Source: Fidelibacterota bacterium
GTDB taxonomy: Bacteria > Fidelibacterota > UBA8477 > JABMPR01
Reading direction: 5' to 3'
Assembly: GCA_018650795.1 (NCBI GenBank)
Contig: JABIFG010000192.1
Span: 1-47,078 of the forward strand
Length of the DNA stretch: 47,078 bases
Below are positions 1 through 9,515 of this stretch, piece by piece. How positions within the stretch are numbered: the stretch's first letter is position 1; every line of letters begins with the position of its first letter. Both the position numbers and the translations under genes were made by a program. The notes under the pieces were generated by a model, which was not told the DNA's origin, did no database searches, and saw nothing but the letters and a program-made list of their open reading frames with translations.

Positions 1-64
1 AAGAGCTGATAAATTGATAACAAAAGTCTTGTCATCAATGTCACCTGCGGGGAAATTCAAGGAC

Positions 65-715
65 ATGCTCAAAAATTTGAAATATTATCTTTTATGTTTA
101 TTGCTTAGCACGCTTGCAGTTTCCTGTACTTCACACGCCGTGATTTCTCCCGAACCGCTTAAGCCAGATGAAAGCTATCAGGGTGTCGTTCTTTCTGCAG
201 AAAATATGATCCCGCAATTCGTTTACAGAAAAGGGATGGGTCCAAAAATGGATGCCGGAATTCGGATTGGGATGCTACCCGTGCATGGGAGTGGCGTAGA
301 CGCAACCGTTACCCTTAGAGATGAGGGTTCCAGATTACATACCGTGAATTTTGCGGCAACCTATGCCGAGCAGAGTTCCTTTGAAACAACCTATTATAAT
401 GTTTCCCGGAAAGATCGCACCAAGACGGTTCGGAGAGACGGTAAGGTCTTTAAGCAAACTGATGTCGATGCTTTCAATTATGGGTATCTCGGTCTTAGAT
501 ATGTTTATATCCCCTCAGGTTTTTGGGGTGACAAAGTGCATCTCTTTGGATTGCTTTATGGACGTAATTTTCGAAAGACCTGGGGTGTCGAAATGGGTTA
601 TTTCCATGATTTCTCCGGTAGAACACCTGTTTCTGAGTTGGGATTCAACCCGAAATATGCCCCACTAACTGGGATTTCCATGCGGATTTGGTTTGGCCAA
701 CTAGTCAAAAGTTAA
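65..715 (+). CDS. Predicted lipoprotein of unknown function
   Basis: I do not recognise a family. The frame is open from a TTG at 14, but the ATG at 65 puts a classic lipoprotein signal at the N-terminus: MLKNLKYYLLCLLLSTLAVSC, with the lipobox cysteine at residue 21. This start has an AAGG just upstream. The mature part (about 195 residues) has no obvious catalytic motif. It is rich in aromatic and beta-strand-like stretches, with repeated YG/LYGR and MGYFHDF segments towards the end that suggest a small beta-sheet or barrel-like fold. It is probably attached to a membrane facing the periplasm. No partner is evident upstream because the window begins here, and the next gene is 217 bp away. 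The lipoprotein call is firm; function is unknown. Confidence 0.75.
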   Translation: MLKNLKYYLLCLLLSTLAVSCTSHAVISPEPLKPDESYQGVVLSAENMIPQFVYRKGMGPKMDAGIRIGMLPVHGSGVDATVTLRDEGSRLHTVNFAATYAEQSSFETTYYNVSRKDRTKTVRRDGKVFKQTDVDAFNYGYLGLRYVYIPSGFWGDKVHLFGLLYGRNFRKTWGVEMGYFHDFSGRTPVSELGFNPKYAPLTGISMRIWFGQLVKS

Positions 716-932
716 GACCCCCTATATCTATATCTCTAATATATCTCATTTTCATGTCATCTTTAAAGCACTCGGCAATAGCCTTGAATTGGTTCTGAGC
801 TAACTCTATATTTGGTGTTTAACCAGAGAAATATGCGCCTTATTAATAAGTGCTGATTTTCTATGGTAAAATTTTTAACACTTATGAGCCTAATAAAAGG
901 TCCACGATTAAATGAATACTAAGGAGTACACC

Positions 933-3900
933 ATGAAACGATTGTTCTCTAACGGATGGGTTTTTGTGCTTGTCATGCTTATGGCAACTGGAGCCTTTGC
1001 TGACCGAAAGATTGCACCAACAGCAGACTGTGATTTATGTCTGAAGACCTCAGCCGATGGAACATTAGCTGTAAATTGGAATGCAGAGACAATCGCCAGT
1101 TCATCCCTCCGTGATGAAGAAGCCCTATACCATGACGGCTCCTTTGAAGGTCAAATAGGTTGTGGTGGTGGGTGTGGGTTCAGTGTGCGCTTTACTGCTG
1201 ATACCCCCATTTTCCTCACTGGCCTGACACTATATACTCAGGGTGGTACTGCAACAGCGGCGATTGTAAGTATTTTTGCTGATCCCGCTTCTGGAATTGC
1301 TGGTCCTCCTACCCAGCCTGTTGGACCTGGTGATGCTACAGCACTTTGGGAATCTGAGGCTATGGATCTAACCTCACCAGCCGAGCCAACTTCACAATTT
1401 GATATTGTTCTGGACAACCTAGTTCTCGAAGCCGGCGATTATTATGTCGTAGTCTGGGAAAACAGTTCCGGATTCCTGGGTATCGCTAATGACTTACAAT
1501 TGAATAACTTAGATCGTAACTGGGTCGAAGCTGATGGAATATGGGGAATGATCAATGATGTTACTGTTCCCCCTGGCGATCCTACTTTGGTGGGAAACTT
1601 CGGTATTACAGCAACATTTCTTCCTCAGGAAATCGAGGGATCATACATGACCGTTGACACTCGGAACATTAACTTTGGTGTTCTCCAGCTCGCAGACGGA
1701 CCAGTCACGACAGATGTTACTATTGGAAATATCGGCCTGGACCCTTTTGATGTTACTGCTATCACAATTGATGGTTTGGATTTCTCTACAACCCTGCTAG
1801 CTCCTGTTACGGTTCTGGCAGATTCATTCGTCGTCATGGATGTCACACTTACTCCATCAGCCGAGGGCGCTGTAGCGGGGACCTATACCATTACCTCAAA
1901 TGCTGACAATGTTACAGAAATAGTTATCAATGCTTCCGCCATGGTGTTCGACGGTTTTCCAGAATATATGGTCTGGAATCCCTCCAGCTCTGTTAGTGGT
2001 CCAGCTTTTACCGATGCCCTTGGCGAATTAGGATATACTGCAGTTGAATCTCCTGATTTATTTCTATTCGGTGATCCACTCGATGTTGACTATTCTGCTG
2101 TTTTTATATGTCTCGGTATTTATTCAGACAACTATGTGCTCCAGGATAGTTCTGCGGAAGTCCTAGCTCTGATGGCTTTTGCTGACGCAGGCAAACCACT
2201 TTATATGGAAGGTGGCGATACCTGGGCTTATGATCCACAAACTTCCTTGCATCCGTACTTTGGTGTTGATGGGGTTGCCGATGGTAGCGCCGATTTAAGT
2301 GCCGTTGTTGGACAAAATCTTATAGCTGGAATGGACTATTCGTATTCCGGGGGAAATAGTTTTATTGATCACCTCGGACCCCTGACTCCTGATGCCCAAA
2401 TTATTCACATGAATCCTTTTGATAGTGTTGGTTGTGGAATTGGTAATCTCACTCCAAGCATGACTTCAATTGGTAATTCTTTTGAATTTGGCGGTCTCGG
2501 TGATAGTATTGGAACCACTACAGAATTGCTCTCAGAATATCTGGATTTCTTTGCGACAACTTATACTGATGTAAGACCACCGGTTATTTCTGGTGTAACC
2601 CAATTCACTTTTACTTTGGACACCGAAGGTCCTTATGCAGTTGAAGCTTACATCGCTGATAATGTTGAAATGGATTTTGCCATCATCTTTTATAATGTGA
2701 ATGGCGGCACATTTTCAACTGCATCCCTGAGTGATATGGGTGATGGAATCTATTCCGGTGGCATCCCTGGTCAACCCGTGGGAAGCACGGTTGGATATTA
2801 TATCATGGCATTTGATTCCGAAGGAAATGAGGGCTTCTCACCAGAAGGTTCTCCAGCAGAACTCTACTTCTTTGATGTAGTATCTCATCTACCGCCCATG
2901 TTTCTAGAAGCAACCTCAGGTCTTGATGGCACCGTTGATTTATCCTGGCTTGTTCCAGGAACAGAAGCTCCAGCCCTGGTAGAATGTGCGGATTTTCCAA
3001 TTCCATCCCTCCCCTTCAATACAACCGGAACCAATCTTGGAATGGGTGATGATTTTGACCTGGGTTTTGATGGTGAAGATGTCGCCTACCAACTCAACGT
3101 TATGGTTCCTTCGACCTACACGATTTCGTTGTGCGCTGGAACCAATTATGACTCACGCATAGCTGTCTTCACTGAGGATTGTGAAACAGCAACTATTTAT
3201 GCAAATGATGATGCTTGCGGACTGCAATCTGAGTTAACCGGGGTGTATCTGGATCCAGGCACCTACCTGGTAATCGTTGATGGTTTTGGCACCAACACTG
3301 GGACATATACTCTGGATATTTGGGAGGAAACTACTCAGGCGACAGCCGAATTTGTACCACCAGGTCTTACAGAAGATATCGGAAAATTACTACGTCTTGG
3401 AATTGATCCCAGTTCCATCGAGTTGGACTATAGTCCAACTGATTTCAACACATTACGTGATTTACGTCAGCTAATGAATTATGGTATTTATCGCAGCGAA
3501 GCATCACCAGTTCTTATTGAAGCAGGTAATCAGATTGCTGTTATTGATACCCTGCCATTGGCTTACACTGATTTTCCACTGGTGAATGGAACAAGCTATT
3601 TTTACCGCGTCTCAGCAATCTACGATGATGGTGAGTCGGCCTCTTCTGAGGTTGAAGGTGTACCCATGAATCATGAGCCCATGATACCAACTGGTCTGGT
3701 TGGTACTGTGGATGATATCACCAATGATATCACTTTAGATTGGAATGATAATACTGACTACGATCTTGCAGGTTACTATGTCTATCGTGATGGTGAATAT
3801 GCCGCAACAGTCACAGCACCTACCTCTACCTATACAGAGAACCTGATTGATGGCGCCTACCAGTATGTTGTATCATCATTTGATACTGGCGATATGGAAT

Positions 3901-6305
3901 CTGACAACTCCGAGAGAATTCAGCTTCTGGTCGGAGAAGTACCACCAAGTGAACTACGTGCCGATGGCTTCTTTGATGATCACGTCGAACTAACCTGGAG
4001 AGTGCCTGGTAACCCAGCACCACCTCTCATGGATTGTGCTGATGAGTTAATCCCCTCTTTGCCATTTGAGGCGACTGGAAGCACAGTTGGTATGGGTGAT
4101 GACTTTAATGTTTCCGATTTTGGAGGAGATACTGATGATTATGCTTATCAGCTGTTTATGCCAGTGGATGGCAATGTTGATATCACTTTGTGCGGGCCGA
4201 CAACCGACTATGACACAAGACTTGAGGTTTTTAATGCAGTTTGCGTTGTAGATGATGATGGAAGAATTGGAGAAGCTGCAAGAATTGGAATAGATTATCA
4301 TGATGATGATGGCCCCTTTGGCTCCTGCCCGGAATCACCAGCTACATTAGCACCTTCTGAATTGCTGAACCTATTCCTCCCAGAAGGGGTATATTTTGTT
4401 GTAGTTGATGGCTTTGGAACAAACTCCGGTAATTATGAAATTTCTGTCGCTATGTCAGAGACCGCAAGGCTCATCACGCGCGAAAATCCGGTCCACGAGT
4501 TAAAAAAACTGGTGGCTTTGGGTCAATTGAGCAAATCGGACGCACTGGAAGCAATCTCCCAACTCAATGTACAAACTGATATCGCTCCTCATTTCTTGGG
4601 TTTGCCAGATGAGATTAACCAAATGCGCGAAATTGAAGACATCACACACTATAACGTCTATCGCGATGGTAGCGTAGTCGGCACAACGACTGAGACCATC
4701 TACAATGATGCAGTTGAAGAAGACCTGGCTTACTTTTATCAGGTAACCGCCACTTATGATAATGGCGAAGAATCTGCTCCAACTAACCTAGTTGAAGCGC
4801 GTGCTAATATGGCTCCCGCTCCCCCTACTGGACTGTACGTTGAGGACACCGGTCATACTGTAACCATGACCTGGCAGGATCCTCTGTTTAACATGGACGG
4901 TTCTCCCTGTTATGACCTTGAAGGTCTTGAAGTCAGACGAAATGGTGCTTTGATCTCCACTGTCGATGTGTTTGAGTGGAGCTTTATGGACTACGCTTTG
5001 CCAGACGGACATTATGTATATGAAATCTCCGCATTTGATGAAGTTCCCAACCATGGTGCTGCTGTTAGTGCCGATGTGTGGGTCGGACCAAAACCTGTTA
5101 TTGTTCAGGTCTTGACAGATACCTATCCTCTTGAATTATCATGGAATATTTATAATTCCAGCACACAAATTGTGGCCGGTATTGCTCCTGGTGATATGAC
5201 AGAAGCTAGCACGCTCTATGAATGGGTTGTAGATCTAGAGCCTGGAACCTATGTGTTTGAAATGAATGATACATTCGGTGATGGAATCTATGTCCCTGGA
5301 TATTATCAAGTCTTGCATGGCGTTAATATTCTAGTTGGACCCAATGGTGGTGATTTTGACAATCAAGAACTCACTCCCTTTGTGGTTGAATCAACCATAC
5401 TCCTTGGTGATCTGGATGGAGATGGATTCCTCAACATTCTGGATGTATCTAGATTTATTGAAATCGTTACTGAAACAGGGCCCGATCCGACATTTGATGA
5501 ACTGGCCCTCATGGATCTCAATGGAGATGGTAACCACAACGTGCTTGATGTAGTGGTATTAATTGAAGCTGTTCTCAATACAGGTGGTCTGGCTAAGGAC
5601 ATCCCCCTGATTGAGGATATCACTGCCACCATTGCACCAATCACCTTGAACAATACGCGTGAATGGCAGACTATCCCTGTTACAGTGGATTGTTTTGAGA
5701 TGGTTGCTGGATTCCAGGCAGACCTTGTTTTTGATCCCACTACTGTGGAATTGGGTATTCCTGTCCTGGCTGAAGTCAATCAATCCGTTGGAGTTTTTAC
5801 TTCTGTGAATGGCAATACCATGCGCGTTCTGGCCATCGATCTTGCTGGAAATATGATTGATCTGGCCTCTGGTCTGCTCATGGATGTTCCTGTTCAGGTC
5901 ATCGATGAAAACGCCACAGGTTCTATGGATTTTGCTGTAGAAGACCTGATTATTTCCGGTCCTGGCGGTGTTGAAATTGTGGCTCAGTGCCTGGTTAGCG
6001 TGATTGATATCGGTCTACCAGCACCTACAGAGTTCAGTCTGCAACAGAACTATCCCAACCCCTTTAACCCAACCACGAATATCCGCTATGATATTGCTGA
6101 AAGAGGCGATGCTCATCTTGTGATTTACAATATGTTGGGTCAGGAAGTCCGCTCTCTGGTTAATGGAAATCAGAATGTGGGCCGTTATGAAGTTGAATGG
6201 AATGGTCTGGATAATTCTGGACAACCTGTAGCCACCGGTATTTATATCTATCATCTACAGGCTGGTGGATATTCGAAAACCATCAAGATGGCTTACATCA
6301 AGTAG
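933..6305 (+). CDS. Large secreted multidomain protein (FN3, PPC, dockerin-like repeats, C-terminal sorting domain)
   Basis: The start at 933 is preferred over the in-frame ATG at 912, because AAGGAG (921-926) lies six bases before 933 and the protein then opens with a clean signal peptide (MKRLFSNGWVFVLVMLMATGAFA). It is 1790 residues long. The order is: N-terminal beta-rich region; a choice-of-anchor-like section; fibronectin III modules; two PPC-type domains near residues 686-796 and 1034-1174 (both with IPSLPF and VGMGDDF-like openings and a VDGFGTN motif); a pair of calcium-binding dockerin-type loops at about 1490-1549 (DLDGDGFLNILDV and DLNGDGNHNVLDV); and a terminal sorting domain from about 1703 (NYPNPFNPTTNIRYDI, ending KTIKMAYIK). 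Such C-termini direct export by type IX-like machinery. There is no catalytic motif, so an adhesive or surface role is inferred. A strong terminator follows. Confidence 0.85.
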   Translation: MKRLFSNGWVFVLVMLMATGAFADRKIAPTADCDLCLKTSADGTLAVNWNAETIASSSLRDEEALYHDGSFEGQIGCGGGCGFSVRFTADTPIFLTGLTLYTQGGTATAAIVSIFADPASGIAGPPTQPVGPGDATALWESEAMDLTSPAEPTSQFDIVLDNLVLEAGDYYVVVWENSSGFLGIANDLQLNNLDRNWVEADGIWGMINDVTVPPGDPTLVGNFGITATFLPQEIEGSYMTVDTRNINFGVLQLADGPVTTDVTIGNIGLDPFDVTAITIDGLDFSTTLLAPVTVLADSFVVMDVTLTPSAEGAVAGTYTITSNADNVTEIVINASAMVFDGFPEYMVWNPSSSVSGPAFTDALGELGYTAVESPDLFLFGDPLDVDYSAVFICLGIYSDNYVLQDSSAEVLALMAFADAGKPLYMEGGDTWAYDPQTSLHPYFGVDGVADGSADLSAVVGQNLIAGMDYSYSGGNSFIDHLGPLTPDAQIIHMNPFDSVGCGIGNLTPSMTSIGNSFEFGGLGDSIGTTTELLSEYLDFFATTYTDVRPPVISGVTQFTFTLDTEGPYAVEAYIADNVEMDFAIIFYNVNGGTFSTASLSDMGDGIYSGGIPGQPVGSTVGYYIMAFDSEGNEGFSPEGSPAELYFFDVVSHLPPMFLEATSGLDGTVDLSWLVPGTEAPALVECADFPIPSLPFNTTGTNLGMGDDFDLGFDGEDVAYQLNVMVPSTYTISLCAGTNYDSRIAVFTEDCETATIYANDDACGLQSELTGVYLDPGTYLVIVDGFGTNTGTYTLDIWEETTQATAEFVPPGLTEDIGKLLRLGIDPSSIELDYSPTDFNTLRDLRQLMNYGIYRSEASPVLIEAGNQIAVIDTLPLAYTDFPLVNGTSYFYRVSAIYDDGESASSEVEGVPMNHEPMIPTGLVGTVDDITNDITLDWNDNTDYDLAGYYVYRDGEYAATVTAPTSTYTENLIDGAYQYVVSSFDTGDMESDNSERIQLLVGEVPPSELRADGFFDDHVELTWRVPGNPAPPLMDCADELIPSLPFEATGSTVGMGDDFNVSDFGGDTDDYAYQLFMPVDGNVDITLCGPTTDYDTRLEVFNAVCVVDDDGRIGEAARIGIDYHDDDGPFGSCPESPATLAPSELLNLFLPEGVYFVVVDGFGTNSGNYEISVAMSETARLITRENPVHELKKLVALGQLSKSDALEAISQLNVQTDIAPHFLGLPDEINQMREIEDITHYNVYRDGSVVGTTTETIYNDAVEEDLAYFYQVTATYDNGEESAPTNLVEARANMAPAPPTGLYVEDTGHTVTMTWQDPLFNMDGSPCYDLEGLEVRRNGALISTVDVFEWSFMDYALPDGHYVYEISAFDEVPNHGAAVSADVWVGPKPVIVQVLTDTYPLELSWNIYNSSTQIVAGIAPGDMTEASTLYEWVVDLEPGTYVFEMNDTFGDGIYVPGYYQVLHGVNILVGPNGGDFDNQELTPFVVESTILLGDLDGDGFLNILDVSRFIEIVTETGPDPTFDELALMDLNGDGNHNVLDVVVLIEAVLNTGGLAKDIPLIEDITATIAPITLNNTREWQTIPVTVDCFEMVAGFQADLVFDPTTVELGIPVLAEVNQSVGVFTSVNGNTMRVLAIDLAGNMIDLASGLLMDVPVQVIDENATGSMDFAVEDLIISGPGGVEIVAQCLVSVIDIGLPAPTEFSLQQNYPNPFNPTTNIRYDIAERGDAHLVIYNMLGQEVRSLVNGNQNVGRYEVEWNGLDNSGQPVATGIYIYHLQAGGYSKTIKMAYIK

Positions 6306-6338
6306 GAACATCTTGTAAGGGCTTGCCCTGAGATATAT

Positions 6339-6371
6339 AAAAAAGGCGAGGAAGTTATCCTCGCCTTTTTT
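6339..6371 (+). terminator. Rho-independent terminator of the large secreted protein gene
   Basis: GGCGAGGA (6345-6352) pairs perfectly with TCCTCGCC (6358-6365) across a five-base loop. It is preceded by an A-run and followed by a T-run. It lies 34-40 bp past the stop at 6305. The A-run could also let it act for the minus-strand gene ending at 6427. Confidence 0.9.
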
Positions 6372-6426
6372 ATTCATTACTTTGCAAATGATCTGATTAT
6401 TAGTTGTTGGGGAAACCGCTCATCAC

Positions 6427-6846
6427 TTAATATGCCCAACCACGTTCTTCTGAAATACTAACGCTCAGGCTATCCCTGATGTTTTTTGGTTCAAACCAGG
6501 CAAACATAACAGTTACTTTGAGATAATCAGGAAGCGTGGTATCCATGGGGGCAACACCGTCAAAGGGGTCATCTACGCCTCGCACCGTTGTGGTTCGGTA
6601 GCCCTGTATCCCGTCCAGGGTAATCGGAACTGAGAACTCAGGCATACTATCTTGAATGGTAAAATAATCCATATCCACGGCGATGGCCATGCGGGTAGCC
6701 ATGTTGGTCCAGGCCAATTGATCACGCATCCCCTGATCTGCTTCCCAGCGAACGTGCGAATAAACCTGGTATGATCCTACAGACACTACTGATAGCAGTA
6801 CTGCAGATAACATAACCTCAACGAGGCTATAGCCCTTATTGTTCAT
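6427..6846 (-). CDS. Prepilin-like protein with N-terminal methylation motif (orphan)
   Basis: The 139-residue protein begins MNNKGYSLVEVMLSAVLLSVV. This is the class III signal of type IV pilins and type II secretion pseudopilins: a short positive leader, cleavage after Gly5, Glu at +5 of the mature protein, then a hydrophobic helix. The remainder lacks paired cysteines and looks like a minor pseudopilin of the PilV/GspI kind. No other pilus or secretion gene is nearby. It converges on the large secreted protein gene, with the terminator at 6345-6365 between them. Its upstream region (6847 onward) has no gene. The prepilin class is well supported; the assembly system it joins is unknown. Confidence 0.8.
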   Translation of the reverse strand: MNNKGYSLVEVMLSAVLLSVVSVGSYQVYSHVRWEADQGMRDQLAWTNMATRMAIAVDMDYFTIQDSMPEFSVPITLDGIQGYRTTTVRGVDDPFDGVAPMDTTLPDYLKVTVMFAWFEPKNIRDSLSVSISEERGWAY

Positions 6847-7202
6847 TCTTCTTTAATACTTAGTTAATCCCATAAATTTCCCGCGACCACGATTTCCCCA
6901 TGAGGGGTACCATTGGAATTGAGCATTGTTCTGAAGCAGAAAAAGTGAAATTGAAGTTCAGGTGAGTCCCATGGTAAATCGCTTCAAGTTGAAGCAGAAT
7001 TACAGGCCCCTGTAGCAAGTAACTGTTTTTTCAATACCTCGATGTCAATTCATGACTTCCCGTAATCATGATCGTCGTCGAACTTAGAAAAAACCACTAC
7101 CTATTTCTATCATTAATTTGGATTGCCACGCTCCACTATTTAACAGCCAACTCGTAAGAGAAAATTGAGCTACAAGTGTATCAGCAAGGCTTAAAATAGT
7201 TC
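6847..7202. other. Intergenic region without recognised gene
   Basis: A divergent spacer between the prepilin gene (minus) and the GntR regulator (plus). I see no ORF with a ribosome binding site, no tRNA-like fold and no strong repeat in it. The promoter and operator of the regulator lie immediately to its right. Confidence 0.6.
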
Positions 7203-7231
7203 TTGCATATCATCTTGTGTTGGTGTTATAG
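7203..7231 (+). promoter_or_regulatory. Sigma-70-like promoter of the YtrA-type ABC operon
   Basis: TTGCAT (7203-7208) and TTATAG (7226-7231) are separated by 17 bp and lie 32 bp before the regulator's ATG. The match to -35/-10 consensus is moderate, and it is supported by the operator palindrome overlapping the -10 element. Confidence 0.55.
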
Positions 7232-7247
7232 TAATGTAGAACACCAA
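7220..7247. promoter_or_regulatory. Operator palindrome, probable site for the GntR/YtrA regulator
   Basis: TTGGTGTT (7220-7227) and AACACCAA (7240-7247) form a perfect 8-bp inverted repeat with 12 bp between the arms. It overlaps the -10 box and transcription start and lies just before the regulator's ribosome binding site. YtrA-type regulators typically bind spaced GTGT/ACAC palindromes in their own promoter, so autorepression is the likely reading. The site is directly visible; the binding is inferred. Confidence 0.7.
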
Positions 7248-7262
7248 AAGAGGTGAAAGAAA

Positions 7263-7631
7263 ATGAACTTTGATCAAAAAACACCGATCTACCAACAACT
7301 GGCTGAGTCTATTCGCCAGGACATTCTCTCAGGAGCGTTGCCGGCTGAAACGGCAATACCATCTGTAAGACAGATCTCAGTAGAGTATGGCCTGAATCCT
7401 CAGACCGTTTTAAATGCAACTCAATTACTTATTCAGGAGGGTCTCTTGGAAAAAAGAAGAGGACTTGGCATGTTTGTCCATAAAAGTGCACCTAAACAGC
7501 TCAATCAAAGTGCTAGTGATCGCTTTAAAAATGAAACCATTCAAGCCCTGATCCATGAGGCTCAATTGCTTTCTATCTCTCAAGCAGATTTAATTAAACT
7601 CATCCAAAATAATTATAGGGAGGAAGTCTGA
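7263..7631 (+). CDS. GntR family transcriptional regulator, YtrA subfamily
   Basis: 122 residues. Residues 1-75 form a winged helix-turn-helix: MNFDQKTPIYQQLAESIR, then IPSVRQISVEYGLNPQTVLNA, then LEKRRGLGMFV. The short helical tail of about 45 residues lacks any effector domain. This size and layout are typical of the YtrA subfamily, whose members control neighbouring ABC transporter genes. AGGTGAAAG precedes the start. Its stop (TGA) overlaps the ABC ATPase ATG by one base (TGATG), indicating translational coupling. It very likely represses its own operon through the palindrome at 7220-7247. Confidence 0.9.
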   Translation: MNFDQKTPIYQQLAESIRQDILSGALPAETAIPSVRQISVEYGLNPQTVLNATQLLIQEGLLEKRRGLGMFVHKSAPKQLNQSASDRFKNETIQALIHEAQLLSISQADLIKLIQNNYREEV

Positions 7632-8488
7632 TGTCTGCCCTTATTGAATTAAAAAACATTACAAAATCTTATGGAGATCTTAAAGCCCTAGATGCTGTCA
7701 ATCTTCAAATTCCACCCGGAAAAATCGTCGGTCTGGTTGGTCCCAATGGCGCAGGTAAAACCACACTACTCCGCGCCATCACCGGTGAATTGGATTATCA
7801 GGGTGAAGCGAAGGTTCTAGATTGTGAGCCACGTACTCAACGAGCCGAGCTCATGGGTAAAACAGGTGTTATCCATGATATTGCTGTTTTGCCTTCCTGG
7901 ATGAAGGTTAAAGAGCTGCTCAATTTCCTTGAAGGCATCCACCCTGGCTTTCATCGTGATAAAGCAGAAAGCTTTCTTAAATCGACCACCATACCTATGG
8001 ATAAAAAGATTAAGACTTTGAGTAAGGGGATGAAGACACAACTGCATCTAGCGGTTACACTGGCTGCTGACACTAAATTACTCATCCTGGATGAACCAAC
8101 TCATGGTCTGGACATTCTTTTTAGAAAGCAACTCTATACCAGCGTGCTGGAAGATTATTTCGATGAAGGGAAATCCATCTTGATCTCTACTCACCAGATT
8201 GAAGAAGTAGAACATATCCTCAGTGATGTCATTTTCATCAACAAGGGTAAGATCCTGCTCTATGCCAGCATAGAGGAGCTAGGAGAACGTTTTACCCAAT
8301 TAACCATACCAGCCGATCAGGCGGATGAGCTGAGAGAACAGCTTAAACCAATGAGCGAATATGGTATCCTTGGACGTAGAGTCTTTTTACTTGAAAATAC
8401 CGAGAGTAAAGCATTGGTTGGTCTTGGAGATATCCAAACCCCTTCCGTTGCCGACATTTTTGTTGCTCTAATGGGAGGTGAAGCATGA
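7631..8488 (+). CDS. ABC transporter ATP-binding protein
   Basis: 285 residues, cytoplasmic. Walker A is GPNGAGKTT near residues 38-46. The signature region is LSKGMKTQL, a variant of LSGGQ common in the YtrB/CcmA-like group. Walker B is LLILDEPTHGLD, followed by the switch histidine (STHQIEEVE). A C-terminal extension of about 70 residues follows the core. It overlaps the upstream regulator by one base and the downstream permease by four (ATGA), so all three should be translated together. It would energise the permease encoded next. The substrate is unknown; relatives under YtrA control respond to cell-envelope stress or antibiotics, but that is family knowledge, not evidence here. Confidence 0.9.
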   Translation: MSALIELKNITKSYGDLKALDAVNLQIPPGKIVGLVGPNGAGKTTLLRAITGELDYQGEAKVLDCEPRTQRAELMGKTGVIHDIAVLPSWMKVKELLNFLEGIHPGFHRDKAESFLKSTTIPMDKKIKTLSKGMKTQLHLAVTLAADTKLLILDEPTHGLDILFRKQLYTSVLEDYFDEGKSILISTHQIEEVEHILSDVIFINKGKILLYASIEELGERFTQLTIPADQADELREQLKPMSEYGILGRRVFLLENTESKALVGLGDIQTPSVADIFVALMGGEA

Positions 8489-9483
8489 AACCCTTAATCG
8501 TCTTGCTCAAACGTGAATGGCTGGAATGGCAACGAGTCATCATTGGAACCATTCTAGTCATCACTTTTTTAAACCTGCTCATGCTACTCTCCGTATCCCG
8601 TGGTTCGGACTTCTTCAACCAAGAATTGGAGGAAGAGGGTCATATCCTATTAGATGATTTCCAAATCAACGATGATGAGGAAGTGGATGTAGATATTCGA
8701 ATGAATGGGAGCGATGTTGAAATTACCATAGATGGTGAAAATGCACCTCGCAGCGTGGAACAAATACTCAGTAATGTGGCCGCTCCCGTTGTATTCGGTC
8801 TACGCATTGGTATGATGGGTACCTTCGCATTTATCCTGTTCCTGAGTATGTTTTATTTCTCAGATGCCCTCTACAAAGAGCGTGCAGATAATAGTACCCT
8901 GTTTTACCGCAGTCTTCCAGTCAATGATCATTTGATTTTGGGTTCAAAGATAGCTGCTGGATTAATAGGTGTCATTGGATTAACTCTGTTTCTATCCATC
9001 GAATATCTGGTCTTTTTGAGAATTGCAATCTGGATCATGGGTGAACCTTTCACTTTCCTGGCCGGGCTTGTACTGGGTCAAGTATCATATTTGAGACTAA
9101 TCTGGGACTGGTTTGGATACCTTATCTTTGCTGCTATCCACATGGCTCCTCTGGCTCTGTTCCTCATGCTGGTGGGTAGTTATGTGAAAGGCAGACCCCT
9201 GCTTGTAGGAATCGGGGCCCCTGTCCTATTCTCCATTAGCTGGGCAATCATATTCCAAAGTGCCGCCTTTTTAATAACCATTGGGAAATTCTTCTGGGGT
9301 TTCAATCAGGTGATTATCGACCAATGGGAAACCATAGAAAATGGTCTAGATACGGGCATCGTCGCATATGGTAATTTCTGGGCATATATCTTCAATGCTG
9401 ATACAGCCATCTCTGTTTTGGTATCCGCCTTGCTTTATTATGGCATATGGTACGTGTATCGAAAAAATATACCAACGGGATAA
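8485..9483 (+). CDS. ABC transporter permease, multi-spanning
   Basis: 332 residues with about six to seven hydrophobic segments. The first spans roughly residues 15-38. It is followed by a strongly acidic extracytoplasmic stretch (ELEEEGHILLDDF, NDDEEVDVDI), and the remaining spans run from about residue 95 to the end. This matches ABC-2-type permeases that insert a soluble loop after the first helix. It overlaps the ATPase by four bases. SLPVNDHLILGSK resembles the conserved cytoplasmic 'R-SLPxxR...K' segment of ABC-2 permeases. Direction and substrate cannot be read from the sequence; export is the usual case. Confidence 0.85.
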   Translation: MKPLIVLLKREWLEWQRVIIGTILVITFLNLLMLLSVSRGSDFFNQELEEEGHILLDDFQINDDEEVDVDIRMNGSDVEITIDGENAPRSVEQILSNVAAPVVFGLRIGMMGTFAFILFLSMFYFSDALYKERADNSTLFYRSLPVNDHLILGSKIAAGLIGVIGLTLFLSIEYLVFLRIAIWIMGEPFTFLAGLVLGQVSYLRLIWDWFGYLIFAAIHMAPLALFLMLVGSYVKGRPLLVGIGAPVLFSISWAIIFQSAAFLITIGKFFWGFNQVIIDQWETIENGLDTGIVAYGNFWAYIFNADTAISVLVSALLYYGIWYVYRKNIPTG

Positions 9484-9515
9484 ATCCCTGGAACTTTGTA
9501 GAAAGAGAGCTTACT

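Noticed and set aside
5363..5783. Minus-strand ORFs inside the large secreted protein gene
   Set aside because: They lack ribosome binding sites and recognisable domains. They are antisense shadows of repetitive coding sequence.
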